From NCBI RefSeq assembly GCF_902498915.1, contig NZ_CABVLQ010000001.1: a stretch of 64,000 nt of DNA; one strand, given 5' to 3'. The position numbers and the translations under genes are program-made. The notes below the pieces were generated by a model. That model worked only from the letters and a program-made list of their open reading frames with translations, did no database searches and had not been told where the DNA came from. This document shows positions 17,088 through 25,502 of the stretch, piece by piece (position 1 is the first letter of the stretch; the number at the start of each line of letters is the position of its first letter). The DNA comes from Escherichia ruysiae (GTDB lineage: Bacteria; Pseudomonadota; Gammaproteobacteria; Enterobacterales; Enterobacteriaceae).

Positions 17088-17364
17088 AGCTTTGGGGCCC
17101 AAAACAGGGATTAGGTTGTTTCCTGCTGGCGACGCGTTATTGAGGAAAAAAGTAAGGCAGCTAGTAGGCTTTGAAATGACTTGATGAGGAAAATTGTTGA
17201 TGGCAAAAATGGGGCAAAGCGCTGCAAAAGGGGCAAAAAAGGGGCAAAAAAGGGGCAAAAAAAGAGTGGGTTATCGTAGCTTATTGTTGTCGCTGATGAT
17301 ATTTAACACATTGAAAAATAAGTAAAATACTTATGAGTCAGAGAGTTGTGATTTTTGCCCTTAC
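17088..17364. other. Prophage right-end non-coding segment (P' arm)
   Basis: No gene is visible between the sit regulatory region and the attachment core. The segment is AT-rich and holds the GGGGCAAAAAA repeats annotated separately. A 66-codon minus-strand frame through it is low-complexity and has no ribosome binding site. The segment is best read as the integrase-binding P' arm of attR. Confidence 0.55.
17211..17262 (+). repeat. Tandem GGGGCAAAAAA repeats, candidate integrase arm-type sites
   Basis: Three perfect 11-base copies of GGGGCAAAAAA lie head to tail at 17230-17240, 17241-17251 and 17252-17262. A degenerate copy (GGGGCAAA) is at 17211-17218, and a TGGCAAAAA lies just before it. 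They are about 100 bases from the attachment core, the spacing and tandem form expected of arm-type binding sites for a tyrosine integrase. No integrase gene is in the window to test this. Confidence 0.6.
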
Positions 17365-17414
17365 TTGTTCAGGTTGTATTGTTCTTTCTTACTAATTTCT
17401 TGATTTTGCGACAT
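17361..17414 (-). pseudogene. ttcA: ttcA 5' fragment (TtcC-like) created by prophage integration
   Basis: The minus strand reads ATG and 16 further codons, MSQNQEISKKEQYNLNK, then TAA. This matches the N-terminus of TtcA (tRNA 2-thiocytidine synthetase), whose K-12 sequence begins similarly. In K-12 the Rac prophage integrates in ttcA and leaves the same kind of fragment (ttcC) next to uspF. The stop comes directly after the attachment core, where phage DNA begins. The rest of ttcA should be at the other end of the prophage. Confidence 0.85.
17365..17390. mobile_element. attR core of the prophage at the Rac attachment site
   Basis: This is 26 bases inside the ttcA 5' fragment, starting TTGTTCAGG and ending TTCTTTCTT, matching my recollection of the Rac core. 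Phage-derived DNA lies on the left (tail genes, sit cargo, arm-like repeats) and backbone (uspF) on the right. The exact core length cannot be proved without attL. Confidence 0.72.
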
Positions 17415-17556
17415 TTAAAAGCGACTCAATTCGTTATATGGCATCAGAAGAGTATGCGTCATGCCGGAATGTCCAGCATAAGAAATCTGATATAAAAACT
17501 GTGGCGTGTATGGTACGGATTAGAGGGGAAAATGTCAGCACATTTGCGAAATGAAT

Positions 17557-17583
17557 CAAAAAGCCCGCAGCGACGTGCGGGCG
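17557..17583 (-). terminator. uspF terminator
   Basis: On the minus strand GCCCGCA, a six-base loop and TGCGGGC are followed by five T, just after the uspF stop codon. Confidence 0.85.
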
Positions 17584-17590
17584 TTAGTTT

Positions 17591-18025
17591 TTAGCGCACG
17601 ACCAGCACGGAGCACTCTGCATGACGCACGACGGCGGCGGCGTTAGAGCCGAGCAGGTAGGTGGTGATATCCGGTCGATGGGAGGCAATGATGATCATAT
17701 GAGCAGGGATCTTTTTCGCCATTTCCAGAATGCGGTCTTTTGGCGAACCTTCTTCAACATGAACATGCACTCTGTCAGTCGGCAGTTTGAATTTTTTAAT
17801 TATCTCTTCCAGTTGCGATTTAGCTTCCGCTTTCAGGTCATCCATTGCCGGCAATTCTGCGGAATACGCTAAACCCAGAGAGGCATAGTAGGGCAGCGAA
17901 GGTATTACCGTCAGGAAATGAACCTCTGCATCATCAATCTTTGCCTCGGCTTCAACGTGACTAATCACGCGTTGAGTTAATTCTGAATCGGAAATATCGA
18001 TAGGGACAAGAATCGTTCTGTTCAT
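17591..18025 (-). CDS. uspF: Universal stress protein F
   Basis: A 144-residue cytoplasmic protein of the UspA superfamily, subgroup UspF/UspG, which binds ATP. It starts MNRTILVPIDISDSEL and ends with the nucleotide-binding segment LLGSNAAAVVRHAECSVLVVR, where the Gly/Ser and Val positions fit the G-2X-G-9X-G(S/T)-type motif. UspF affects adhesion and fimbriation in E. coli. The ATG at 18025 has a GGAGG upstream; a longer frame to 18097 lacks a ribosome binding site. In K-12 it is likewise the first gene beyond the Rac prophage. Confidence 0.95.
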   Translation of the reverse strand: MNRTILVPIDISDSELTQRVISHVEAEAKIDDAEVHFLTVIPSLPYYASLGLAYSAELPAMDDLKAEAKSQLEEIIKKFKLPTDRVHVHVEEGSPKDRILEMAKKIPAHMIIIASHRPDITTYLLGSNAAAVVRHAECSVLVVR

Positions 18026-18133
18026 AAAACCTCCTGTTTTAGTATCCGCATAAAGTGTAACGCCAGATGAGGTCTTTTGTATAATGACGGAGTTCACATT
18101 TTTAATTTAGATTAAGCAGGATTCAATAAGTAG

Positions 18134-18158
18134 AAAAAGCCCGCCAGAGAGGCGGGCA
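18134..18158 (-). terminator. ompN terminator
   Basis: Minus-strand GCCCGCC, loop TCTCT, GGCGGGC followed by five T, six bases beyond the ompN stop. Confidence 0.85.
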
Positions 18159-18165
18159 GGCAGGA

Positions 18166-19299
18166 TTAGAACTGATAAACCAGACCTAAAGCGACAATAT
18201 CATCGGTAGAGATACCGTTGGCAGCGTAGAAGCTGTCATCTTCATCCAACAAGTTAATTTTATAATCAACATAGGTAGACATATTTTTGTTGAAATAATA
18301 TGTCGCGCCAACGTCGGCGTATTTGACCAGATCTTTATCGTCAACACCGGCCGGATTATCAGCACCACCGGCAGCATTCAGGTCACGCCCTTTAGACATC
18401 AGGAAAGACACTGCCGGACGCAGACCAAAGTCAAACTGATATTGGGCAGTGACTTCAAAGTTCTGGGTCTTGTTCGCAACGGCGTAATCGCTGTTGCCAA
18501 ATGGTGTCATATTACGCGTTTCGGAATACATGGTTGCCAGATAAATGTTGTTAGCATCATATTTTAATCCGGCAGTCCAGGCATCGGCTTTATCGCCACC
18601 TGCCGCAGTATGGTTGACCTGATCATTGGTGCGGTCTGAGGAGGTGTATGCCGCGCCCGCGCTAAAGCCCATACCTAAATCGTAGGTTGTGGAAAGCCCC
18701 CAGCCGTCGCCGTTTTCATGACGAACATCACGTCCGTTGTTGGTGCCTTCCTGACCGTTGTTTGCACCTTCGTTATTACCCTGATACTGCACTGCGAAGT
18801 TCAGACCATTAACCAGGTCGAAGAAATCAGTATTACGATATGTCGCTACGCCATTAGCACGACCGGTCATAAAGTTGTCTGCATTGGTGTAGGAGTCACC
18901 GCCAAATTCTGGCAGCATATCGGTCCAGCCCTCTACGTCGTACATTACACCGTAATTACGTCCGTAATCGAAAGAACCGTAATTTGCAAACTTCAATCCG
19001 GCGAATGCCAGACGAGTCCAGGACTGGTTTTTTGAGGATTCAGTATTGTTTGCCTGAATATTGTATTCCCACTGACCATAGCCAGTGAGTTGATCGTTAA
19101 TTTGTGTTTCGCCTTTAAATCCAAGACGTGCATAGCTCTGATCGCCATCTTTTGCAGAACTATCAGAAAAATAATGCAGGCCATCAACTTTGCCATAAAG
19201 ATCTAATTTATTGCCGTCTTTATTATAAATTTCTGCTGCATGTACAGCACCTGCGGCGAGCAGGGCAGGGATTAAGAGTGCCAGTATTTTGCTTTTCAT
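18166..19299 (-). CDS. ompN: Outer membrane porin N
   Basis: A 377-residue general porin of the OmpC/OmpF family, equal in length to K-12 OmpN. It has a signal peptide of 21 residues (ending AGAVHA), mature start AEIYNKDGNKLDLYGKVDG, sixteen predicted strands and a C-terminal Phe (ALGLVYQF). The PEFGGDSY segment in loop 3 lines the pore. OmpN is a quiescent porin, normally weakly expressed, with conductance like OmpC. It is divergent from the MicC RNA gene, which lies between it and ydbK. Confidence 0.96.
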   Translation of the reverse strand: MKSKILALLIPALLAAGAVHAAEIYNKDGNKLDLYGKVDGLHYFSDSSAKDGDQSYARLGFKGETQINDQLTGYGQWEYNIQANNTESSKNQSWTRLAFAGLKFANYGSFDYGRNYGVMYDVEGWTDMLPEFGGDSYTNADNFMTGRANGVATYRNTDFFDLVNGLNFAVQYQGNNEGANNGQEGTNNGRDVRHENGDGWGLSTTYDLGMGFSAGAAYTSSDRTNDQVNHTAAGGDKADAWTAGLKYDANNIYLATMYSETRNMTPFGNSDYAVANKTQNFEVTAQYQFDFGLRPAVSFLMSKGRDLNAAGGADNPAGVDDKDLVKYADVGATYYFNKNMSTYVDYKINLLDEDDSFYAANGISTDDIVALGLVYQF

Positions 19300-19526
19300 T
19301 GAAAAAATCCTTTAGTTATTTTATTTGCCTTTTTCTCCCCGTTTGGGAAGTGAAAACATCCTAAAGGAAAAGTTCCATTAGCCGATAAATGTCATTTGTT
19401 ACGCCTTAAGTAAAACCTTAATCAAATAATTCCTGAGAAATGATGATTGGTTTGGTGAATGATTTGATGGTTATACATACAAAATAAAAATTATACTTTT
19501 AAAAAATGATGCGTTATTCTGCGTGG

Positions 19527-19637
19527 GTTATATGCCTTTATTGTCACAGATATTATTTGTTGTTGGGTCATTGCTATAGTTATTTCTTTCCCAACAAATA
19601 AAAAGACAAGCCCGAACTTTCATTCGGGCTTTTTTTT
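19527..19637 (+). ncRNA. micC: MicC small RNA
   Basis: About 111 nt of Hfq-dependent antisense RNA that represses ompC translation. The 5' end begins GTTATATGCCTTTATTGTCA, the known ompC-pairing region. The 3' end has GCCCGAACTTTCATTCGGGC and a run of eight T. It sits in the K-12 location, divergent from ompN. The middle of the RNA (about 19550-19590) differs from the K-12 sequence as I remember it, while both ends are conserved. Confidence 0.93.
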
Positions 19638-19665
19638 CGTTCTGGATAATCCTTATCCGACGACG

Positions 19666-22600
19666 CTACTCGGTGCCACTTTTATCCGTTTTTCCTGCCA
19701 TTTGCGCGAGGAAGTCATAGCGTTTTTGCAGATCGGCTGCGGCATCTTTCCATAACTGTTCCGCCACTTCTGGCTGTTGCGAATTCAGACGGCGGAAACG
19801 TTGCTCATGGAGCAATGTCTCTTCCAGAGCCTCTGATGGCGGACGTGAATCCAGCGCCAGTGGCAGTTTGCCTTCATCAGCACGACGTGGATCAAAGCGA
19901 TACAGCGGCCAGAAGCCGGTTGCGGTGAGTTGGCGCATCTGGTCGTGACTCAATGCCAGGTCATAACCGTGCTCTTCACATGGACTGTAAGCAATGATCA
20001 GCGACGGCCCAGGATAGGCTTCCGCTTCCTGAATTGCTTTTACCGTCTGGTTCAACTGCGCGCCGAGAGAAATCTGCGCCACATAAACATGACCGTACAT
20101 CATCATACTGACGCCGAGGTCTTTACGCGCTTTGCGTTTACCGTGTTCGCCAAACTTAGTCACCGCGCCGAGCGGCGTGGCTTTTGACGCCTGACCACCG
20201 GTATTGGAATAGCATTGCGTGTCCAGCACCAGAATGTTGACGTTTTCCGTCAGGCTTAATACATGATCCAGACCTCCGAAGCCGATATCGTAAGCCCAGC
20301 CATCGCCACCTATCAGCCAGATTGATTTTTCCACCAGCGCATCAGCGTCGCGTAGTAGTTCATGAGCTTCACTCACATCTTTGAGATGCTGGCGCAGCGT
20401 GGCAACCTGTTCGCGACGAACGTCTGGCGTGGCATCTGATTTCAACGCTGCCAGTAACTCCGCAGGAATTTTATCAGCAAACTGATCCAGCAGACGCAAC
20501 ACGCGGACACGATGCTGATCGACCGTCAGGCGGAAGCCCAGGCCAAATTCGGCGTTATCTTCAAACAGTGAGTTCGCCCATGCTGGGCCTCGACCGTTGG
20601 CATCAGTGGTATACGGTGTGGACGGCAGATTACCGCCGTAAATTGACGAACAGCCCGTGGCGTTAGCGATTAACATCCGGTCGCCATAGAGTTGAGTCAG
20701 CAATTTGATATATGGCGTTTCGCCACAACCGGAACAAGCACCAGAATATTCAAACAGCGGTGTGATTAACTGCGAAGTCCGAATATCAATACGTTCCAGT
20801 TTGCTGCGGTCAATTTCCGGCAGGTTGAGGAAGAAGTCGTAATTGATTTTCTCTTCTTCCACATGTTCCAGACGCGACATCATATTGATGGCTTTGATCT
20901 CTGGATTCTGGCGGTCTTTCGCCGGGCAAACTTCAACACACAAATTACAGCCGGTGCAATCTTCCGGTGCGACCTGCAACACATATTTCTGCCCGCGCAT
21001 ATCGCGCGATTTTACATCCAGTGAATGCAGGCTGGCAGGGGCGTTTTCCATTGCTTCGGGCGGCACCACTTTTGCGCGAATAGCTGAATGTGGGCAAGCG
21101 GCGACGCAATGGTTACATTGGGTACAGAGTTCCTCTTTCCAGATAGGGATCTCTTCGGCGATATTGCGTTTTTCCCAGCGCGTGGTTCCCATCGGCCATG
21201 TGCCGTCTGGCGGCAGCGCCGAAACGGGGAGGGCATCGCCAAGTCCGGCGAGCATCGCAGCGGTAACGGTTTTAACGAAATCAGGTGCAGCATCGGAAAC
21301 CACCGGTGGACGATTCGCACTATGCGGATTGACCGGCTGTAACGGGACTTCTTCCACGGATTCTCGCGCCAGCGCCAGTGCCTGCCAGTTACGTTCCACC
21401 AGATCCTGGCCTTTGCTGCTGTAGCTTTTGGCAATCGCCCCCTGCAACTCGGCCAGGGCGCTGTCGCCAGGCAGAATTTGCGTCAGGTGGAAAAACGCCA
21501 TCTGCATTACGGTGTTAATACGAGCCGCCAGTCCACATTCACGCGCGATTTTCGCTGCGTTAATGACATAAAAGCGTGCTTTTTTCTGATTCAGTACTGC
21601 CTGCACTTCTTGCGGCAACCGCGACCAGACGTCATCGGCACTGTACGGGGTGTTAAGCAGGAAAATGCCGCCGGGTTTCAGACGTTCTGCCATCTGATAT
21701 TTGTCGATAAACTGCAACTGGTGGCAGCCAACAAAATCAGCCTGGGGAATCAGATATGCAGAACGAATTGGATGTTCGCTCACGCGCAGGTGAGAAACTG
21801 TCAGACCACCGGCTTTTTTGGAGTCGTAAACAAAATAACCCTGTGCATACCACGGCGTGGAGTTACCAATAATCTTGATATTATTTTTGGTCGCGGAAAC
21901 GCTGCCATCACTGCCCAGACCATAAAACAGGGCTTCCAGCTTCGCGGAGTTTGGCAGGGTATTTTCTGGCAATGGTAGCGACAGATTGGTTACATCATCG
22001 TAAATACCGACGGTAAAACGGGGTTTTGGTTTGGCTGTGTTAAGTTCGGCAAATACTGCCAGCACGCAATCCGGGCCAAACTCTTTGGACGATAAGCCAT
22101 AGCGCCCGCCAATGACGCGTGGCAGTGTTTCACGCTCGCCATTATTAAAGGCTTCCGCCAGCGCGGTCATTACGTCCAGATACAGTGGTTCTGCCTGGGC
22201 GCCCGGTTCTTTGGTGCGATCCAGCACCGCGACAGTTCGCACAGAGTCTGGCAATGTTTGCAGTAAATGTTTGGCGGAGAACGGGCGGTATAGTCGAACT
22301 TTCAGCACCCCGACTTTTTCGCCACGGGTAAGTAACTCATCAACCACTTCTTCACAAGTACCGATGGCAGATCCCATCAGGATAATCACCCGTTCTGCTT
22401 GTGGATGCCCGTAGTATTCAAAAGGCTGATACTGACGACCCGTAGCGGCGGCGAAATCATTCATCGCCTGTTCAACATGGTCGTAAACTGCGTTGTACCA
22501 CGGGTTAGTAGCTTCACGAGACTGGAAGTAAGTATCAGGATTGGCGGATGTACCGCGAATCACCGGATGTTCCGGGTTCAGCGCGCGGGCGCGGTGGGCA

Positions 22601-23190
22601 TCAATTTCTGCCTGCGGCATCAGTTCAAGAATCGTGTCGTCAGCCAGTGGAACAATTTTGTTGATCTCGTGGGACGTGCGGAAACCATCAAAAAAATGAA
22701 TAAACGGCACACGGCTTTTTAGTGTCGCGATATGCGAAATGAGGGTGAAGTCCTGCGCTTCCTGAACGTTTGCTGCACACAACATGGCGCAACCGGTTTG
22801 GCGCACGGCCATCACATCTGAATGATCGCCAAAAATAGAGAGTGCATGAGTAGCGACGGTACGCGCTGCTACATGCAGTACAAACGGCGTCAGTTCGCCC
22901 GCCAGTTTGTACAACGTCGGAATCATCAGCAGTAAACCCTGCGATGATGTAAACGATGTCGAGAGAGCACCCGTTTGCAACGCGCCGTGCACGGTCGCGA
23001 TAGCACCAGCTTCTGACTGCATTTCAACCACACGAGGCGTATCTCCCCACACGTTTTTCAAGCCGTTTCCGGCCCAGGCATCGGCCTGTTCCGCCATCGT
23101 GGAACTTGGGGTAATAGGGTAGATGGCGATAACTTCACTGGTGCGAAATGCCACCGAAGCTACCGCGCCATTACCGTCAATTGTGATCAT
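19666..23190 (-). CDS. ydbK: Pyruvate:flavodoxin/ferredoxin oxidoreductase
   Basis: A 1174-residue thiamine diphosphate and Fe-S enzyme that oxidises pyruvate with CoA to acetyl-CoA and CO2 and reduces flavodoxin or ferredoxin (also called Pfo/NifJ). The domains are fused in one chain: N-terminal pyruvate-binding region (AIYPITPSSTMAEQ), central 2x[4Fe-4S] ferredoxin domain with CTQCNHCVAACPHSA and CTGCNLCVEVCPAKD near residues 685-755, an additional cluster Cys in CSGCGETPY, and the TPP-binding GGDGWAYDIGFGGLDH region. Full length and intact. It is linked to oxidative stress resistance. Confidence 0.96.
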   Translation of the reverse strand: MITIDGNGAVASVAFRTSEVIAIYPITPSSTMAEQADAWAGNGLKNVWGDTPRVVEMQSEAGAIATVHGALQTGALSTSFTSSQGLLLMIPTLYKLAGELTPFVLHVAARTVATHALSIFGDHSDVMAVRQTGCAMLCAANVQEAQDFTLISHIATLKSRVPFIHFFDGFRTSHEINKIVPLADDTILELMPQAEIDAHRARALNPEHPVIRGTSANPDTYFQSREATNPWYNAVYDHVEQAMNDFAAATGRQYQPFEYYGHPQAERVIILMGSAIGTCEEVVDELLTRGEKVGVLKVRLYRPFSAKHLLQTLPDSVRTVAVLDRTKEPGAQAEPLYLDVMTALAEAFNNGERETLPRVIGGRYGLSSKEFGPDCVLAVFAELNTAKPKPRFTVGIYDDVTNLSLPLPENTLPNSAKLEALFYGLGSDGSVSATKNNIKIIGNSTPWYAQGYFVYDSKKAGGLTVSHLRVSEHPIRSAYLIPQADFVGCHQLQFIDKYQMAERLKPGGIFLLNTPYSADDVWSRLPQEVQAVLNQKKARFYVINAAKIARECGLAARINTVMQMAFFHLTQILPGDSALAELQGAIAKSYSSKGQDLVERNWQALALARESVEEVPLQPVNPHSANRPPVVSDAAPDFVKTVTAAMLAGLGDALPVSALPPDGTWPMGTTRWEKRNIAEEIPIWKEELCTQCNHCVAACPHSAIRAKVVPPEAMENAPASLHSLDVKSRDMRGQKYVLQVAPEDCTGCNLCVEVCPAKDRQNPEIKAINMMSRLEHVEEEKINYDFFLNLPEIDRSKLERIDIRTSQLITPLFEYSGACSGCGETPYIKLLTQLYGDRMLIANATGCSSIYGGNLPSTPYTTDANGRGPAWANSLFEDNAEFGLGFRLTVDQHRVRVLRLLDQFADKIPAELLAALKSDATPDVRREQVATLRQHLKDVSEAHELLRDADALVEKSIWLIGGDGWAYDIGFGGLDHVLSLTENVNILVLDTQCYSNTGGQASKATPLGAVTKFGEHGKRKARKDLGVSMMMYGHVYVAQISLGAQLNQTVKAIQEAEAYPGPSLIIAYSPCEEHGYDLALSHDQMRQLTATGFWPLYRFDPRRADEGKLPLALDSRPPSEALEETLLHEQRFRRLNSQQPEVAEQLWKDAAADLQKRYDFLAQMAGKTDKSGTE

Positions 23191-23463
23191 ACGACACCCT
23201 TACATTGCGCAAATGAGGGGCACACGAAAAAGCTGCGCGCCCAGTAGTTATCTCTCAATTTTAGCAAATGGCCTTCTGTTGCATTTTCGCTTTTGTGTCC
23301 CTCATATCTGCGTAATGAATGTTTTGATCAAACAGTGGACAAAAAAATAGCGATAAAAAAGTAACAATGCGTTGCAACACACATAGTTGTTCTCGACGTA
23401 GTCGTCTGTGCTGCCTATTATTTACGGCGGTGTCGTTTGGTTTAAAGATTAGAGGAAGTAAAG

Positions 23464-23730
23464 ATGCGAGCAGCGTTGTGGGTCGGGTGTGCCGCTTTAT
23501 TGTTATCGGCGTGTAGTAGTGAACCAGTTCAGCAGGCAACTGCGGCGCATGTGGCGCCTGGTTTAAAAGCGTCCATGTCCAGTAGCGGTGAAGCGAATTG
23601 CGCGATGATTGGTGGTTCGCTATCCGTTGCCCGTCAACTTGACGGAACGGCTATTGGCATGTGTGCATTACCCAACGGCAAACGCTGTAGCGAACAGTCA
23701 CTTGCCGCCGGAAGCTGTGGCAGCTATTAA
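23464..23730 (+). CDS. ydbJ: DUF333 lipoprotein YdbJ
   Basis: An 88-residue predicted lipoprotein. The lipobox LLSAC puts the acylated Cys at residue 17. The mature part contains the DUF333 core (NCAMIGGSLSVARQLDGTAIGMCALPNGKRC) with paired cysteines. Function is unknown; the family is often found beside hslJ. A GAGGAAGTAAAG ribosome binding region precedes the ATG. Its stop overlaps the convergent hslJ stop by four bases. Confidence 0.9.
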   Translation: MRAALWVGCAALLLSACSSEPVQQATAAHVAPGLKASMSSSGEANCAMIGGSLSVARQLDGTAIGMCALPNGKRCSEQSLAAGSCGSY

Positions 23731-24149
23731 TTCATTAAATCCGCCAGCTTATAGGTTAATGTCTGTTTTGCGGTGGCCAGCGTTAACTGGTTCGCAGTCA
23801 GATCGACTTGCGCACCTTCTTTCAGCATTTCGCTGATGGTGTGATCGAGTTCATTAAGCTGAGGAGTGGCACACATCATGCGGGTCATTGCCAGCCCTTT
23901 AACTTTCAGTTCACCGCCAGAAAGTTTACCCTCGCCGCTAAAGCGGTTGCACATTTTGCCGGAAATCATCATCTTTTCACCAAAGCTGATTTCTAGCGGG
24001 TTTTTATCGCTGGTAACAGGTTGACCGTTGACACTTTCCAGCACAAAGCGGTGATGCTGTAATTGTTCTGGCGTCACAGCAATTTTGTCATTACTTACAC
24101 ATCCCGCCATCAGCAGGCTTAACGCAACAAGCGCGGCTACTTTCTTCAT
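23727..24149 (-). CDS. hslJ: Heat shock lipoprotein HslJ
   Basis: A 140-residue META/DUF306-domain outer membrane lipoprotein, heat-inducible and linked to novobiocin resistance in E. coli. The lipobox LLMAGC places the lipid Cys at 17. Two further Cys lie in MCNRFSGEG and MMCATP, probably disulphide-bonded in the META fold. The start at 24149 gives MKKVAALV as in K-12; the frame runs four codons further upstream without a ribosome binding site. Confidence 0.94.
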   Translation of the reverse strand: MKKVAALVALSLLMAGCVSNDKIAVTPEQLQHHRFVLESVNGQPVTSDKNPLEISFGEKMMISGKMCNRFSGEGKLSGGELKVKGLAMTRMMCATPQLNELDHTISEMLKEGAQVDLTANQLTLATAKQTLTYKLADLMN

Positions 24150-24186
24150 TTTGGTTCTCAACTTAAGGTATAAATCAGGTGCTGAC

Positions 24187-24225
24187 TGCCGAATGCAACG
24201 CGACGCGTCTTATCCGTCCTGCAAA
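24187..24225 (+). repeat. Degenerate REP element between hslJ and ldhA
   Basis: The segment TGCCGAATGC...CGACGCGTCTTATCCG resembles one arm pair of a REP/BIME unit, with several departures from the consensus. It lies between two minus-strand genes upstream of hslJ, where REPs are common. Confidence 0.55.
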
Positions 24226-24275
24226 ACATATTTTAAGAATAGAGGATGAAAGATCTTTGGGGATTATCTGAATAA

Positions 24276-24298
24276 GCTCCCCTGACTTGCAGGGGAGC
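24276..24298 (-). terminator. ldhA terminator
   Basis: GCTCCCCTG, five-base loop, CAGGGGAGC just past the ldhA stop, followed on the minus strand by TTATTC. The stem is strong but the T run is weak. Confidence 0.7.
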
Positions 24299-24305
24299 AG
24301 CAAGA

Positions 24306-25295
24306 TTAAACCAGTTCGTTCGGGCAGGGTTCGCCTTTTTCCAGATTGCTTAAGTTTTGCAGCGTGGTCTGGGAAATACTGGTCAGAGCTTCTGCCGTCA
24401 GGAATGCCTGGTGTCCGGTAAACAGCACGTTATGGCAGGCAGACAGACGACGGAACACGTCATCCTGGATCACGTCGTTGGATTTATCTTCAAAGAACAG
24501 ATCGCGTTCGTTTTCATACACGTCCATCCCCAGCGAGCCAATTTTCTGGTTTTTCAGAGCTTCAATTGCCGCCTGAGAATCAATCAATGCGCCACGACTG
24601 GTGTTGACGATCATTACGCCGTTTTTCATCTGTTCAAACGCTGCCTCATTCAGCAGGTGGTAGTTCTCCGGCGTCAGTGGGCAGTGCAGGGAGATAACGT
24701 CTGATTCAGAGAACAGGGTCGGCAGATCAACATACTCCACACCAAGTTCCAGCGCCGCCGCACTTGGGTACGGATCGAACGCAAGCAGACGCATACCAAA
24801 ACCTTTCAGAATGCGCAGCATCGCCACACCGATCTTACCGGTGCCGATAACGCCCGCTGTTTTGCCATACATGGTAAAGCCAGTCAGACCTTCCAGAGAG
24901 AAGTTGGCGTCACGGGTACGCTGGTACGCGCGGTGAATACGGCGGTTCAGCGTCATCATCATACCGATAGCGTGTTCAGCGACGGCTTCCGGATCGTAGG
25001 CTGGAACACGGACTACTTTCAGCCCAAGTTCTTTTGCCGCATCAAGATCGACGTTATTGAAACCGGCACAGCGCAGGGCGATATATTTAACGCCGTGCTT
25101 TTTCAGCTCTTCCAGCACCGGGCGGCTGCCGTCATCGTTTACGAAAATACATACCGCTTCGCAGCCATTGGCGGTTTTGGCGGTTTTTTCCGTCAGCAGA
25201 AAGTCAAAAAATTCCAGCTCAAAGCCAAAGGACTCGTTCACCTGTTGCAGGTACTTCTTGTCGTACTGTTTTGTGCTATAAACGGCGAGTTTCAT
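24306..25295 (-). CDS. ldhA: Fermentative D-lactate dehydrogenase
   Basis: A 329-residue NAD-dependent D-2-hydroxyacid dehydrogenase that reduces pyruvate to D-lactate in anaerobic and acid conditions. The Rossmann motif is AGVIGTGKIG (about residue 149), the substrate Arg is in NTSRGALID, the Glu lies downstream in the DVYE segment, and the catalytic His is in FTGHQAFLT, so the active site is complete. Same length as the K-12 enzyme. Followed by its own terminator; monocistronic. Confidence 0.97.
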   Translation of the reverse strand: MKLAVYSTKQYDKKYLQQVNESFGFELEFFDFLLTEKTAKTANGCEAVCIFVNDDGSRPVLEELKKHGVKYIALRCAGFNNVDLDAAKELGLKVVRVPAYDPEAVAEHAIGMMMTLNRRIHRAYQRTRDANFSLEGLTGFTMYGKTAGVIGTGKIGVAMLRILKGFGMRLLAFDPYPSAAALELGVEYVDLPTLFSESDVISLHCPLTPENYHLLNEAAFEQMKNGVMIVNTSRGALIDSQAAIEALKNQKIGSLGMDVYENERDLFFEDKSNDVIQDDVFRRLSACHNVLFTGHQAFLTAEALTSISQTTLQNLSNLEKGEPCPNELV

Positions 25296-25502
25296 AAGAC
25301 TTTCTCCAGTGATGTTGAATCACATTTAAGCTACTAAAAATATTTTACAAAATTTAAAATATAATTGAAAGCTATGACCATATTGAAAAATTCATCAACA
25401 ACTATGCTTAGTGTAGGCGCAACCTTCAACTGAACGGTTAAACATGCCACAATACCCGTATTGAACGCTTAATTTTTCGCTAAATCAGGATATTAACTAC
25501 CC

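Noticed and set aside
17211..17262. GGGGCAAAAAA repeats considered as iterons of a replication origin
   Set aside because: No replication initiator gene or DnaA box is nearby, and the position beside the attachment core fits integrase arm sites better.
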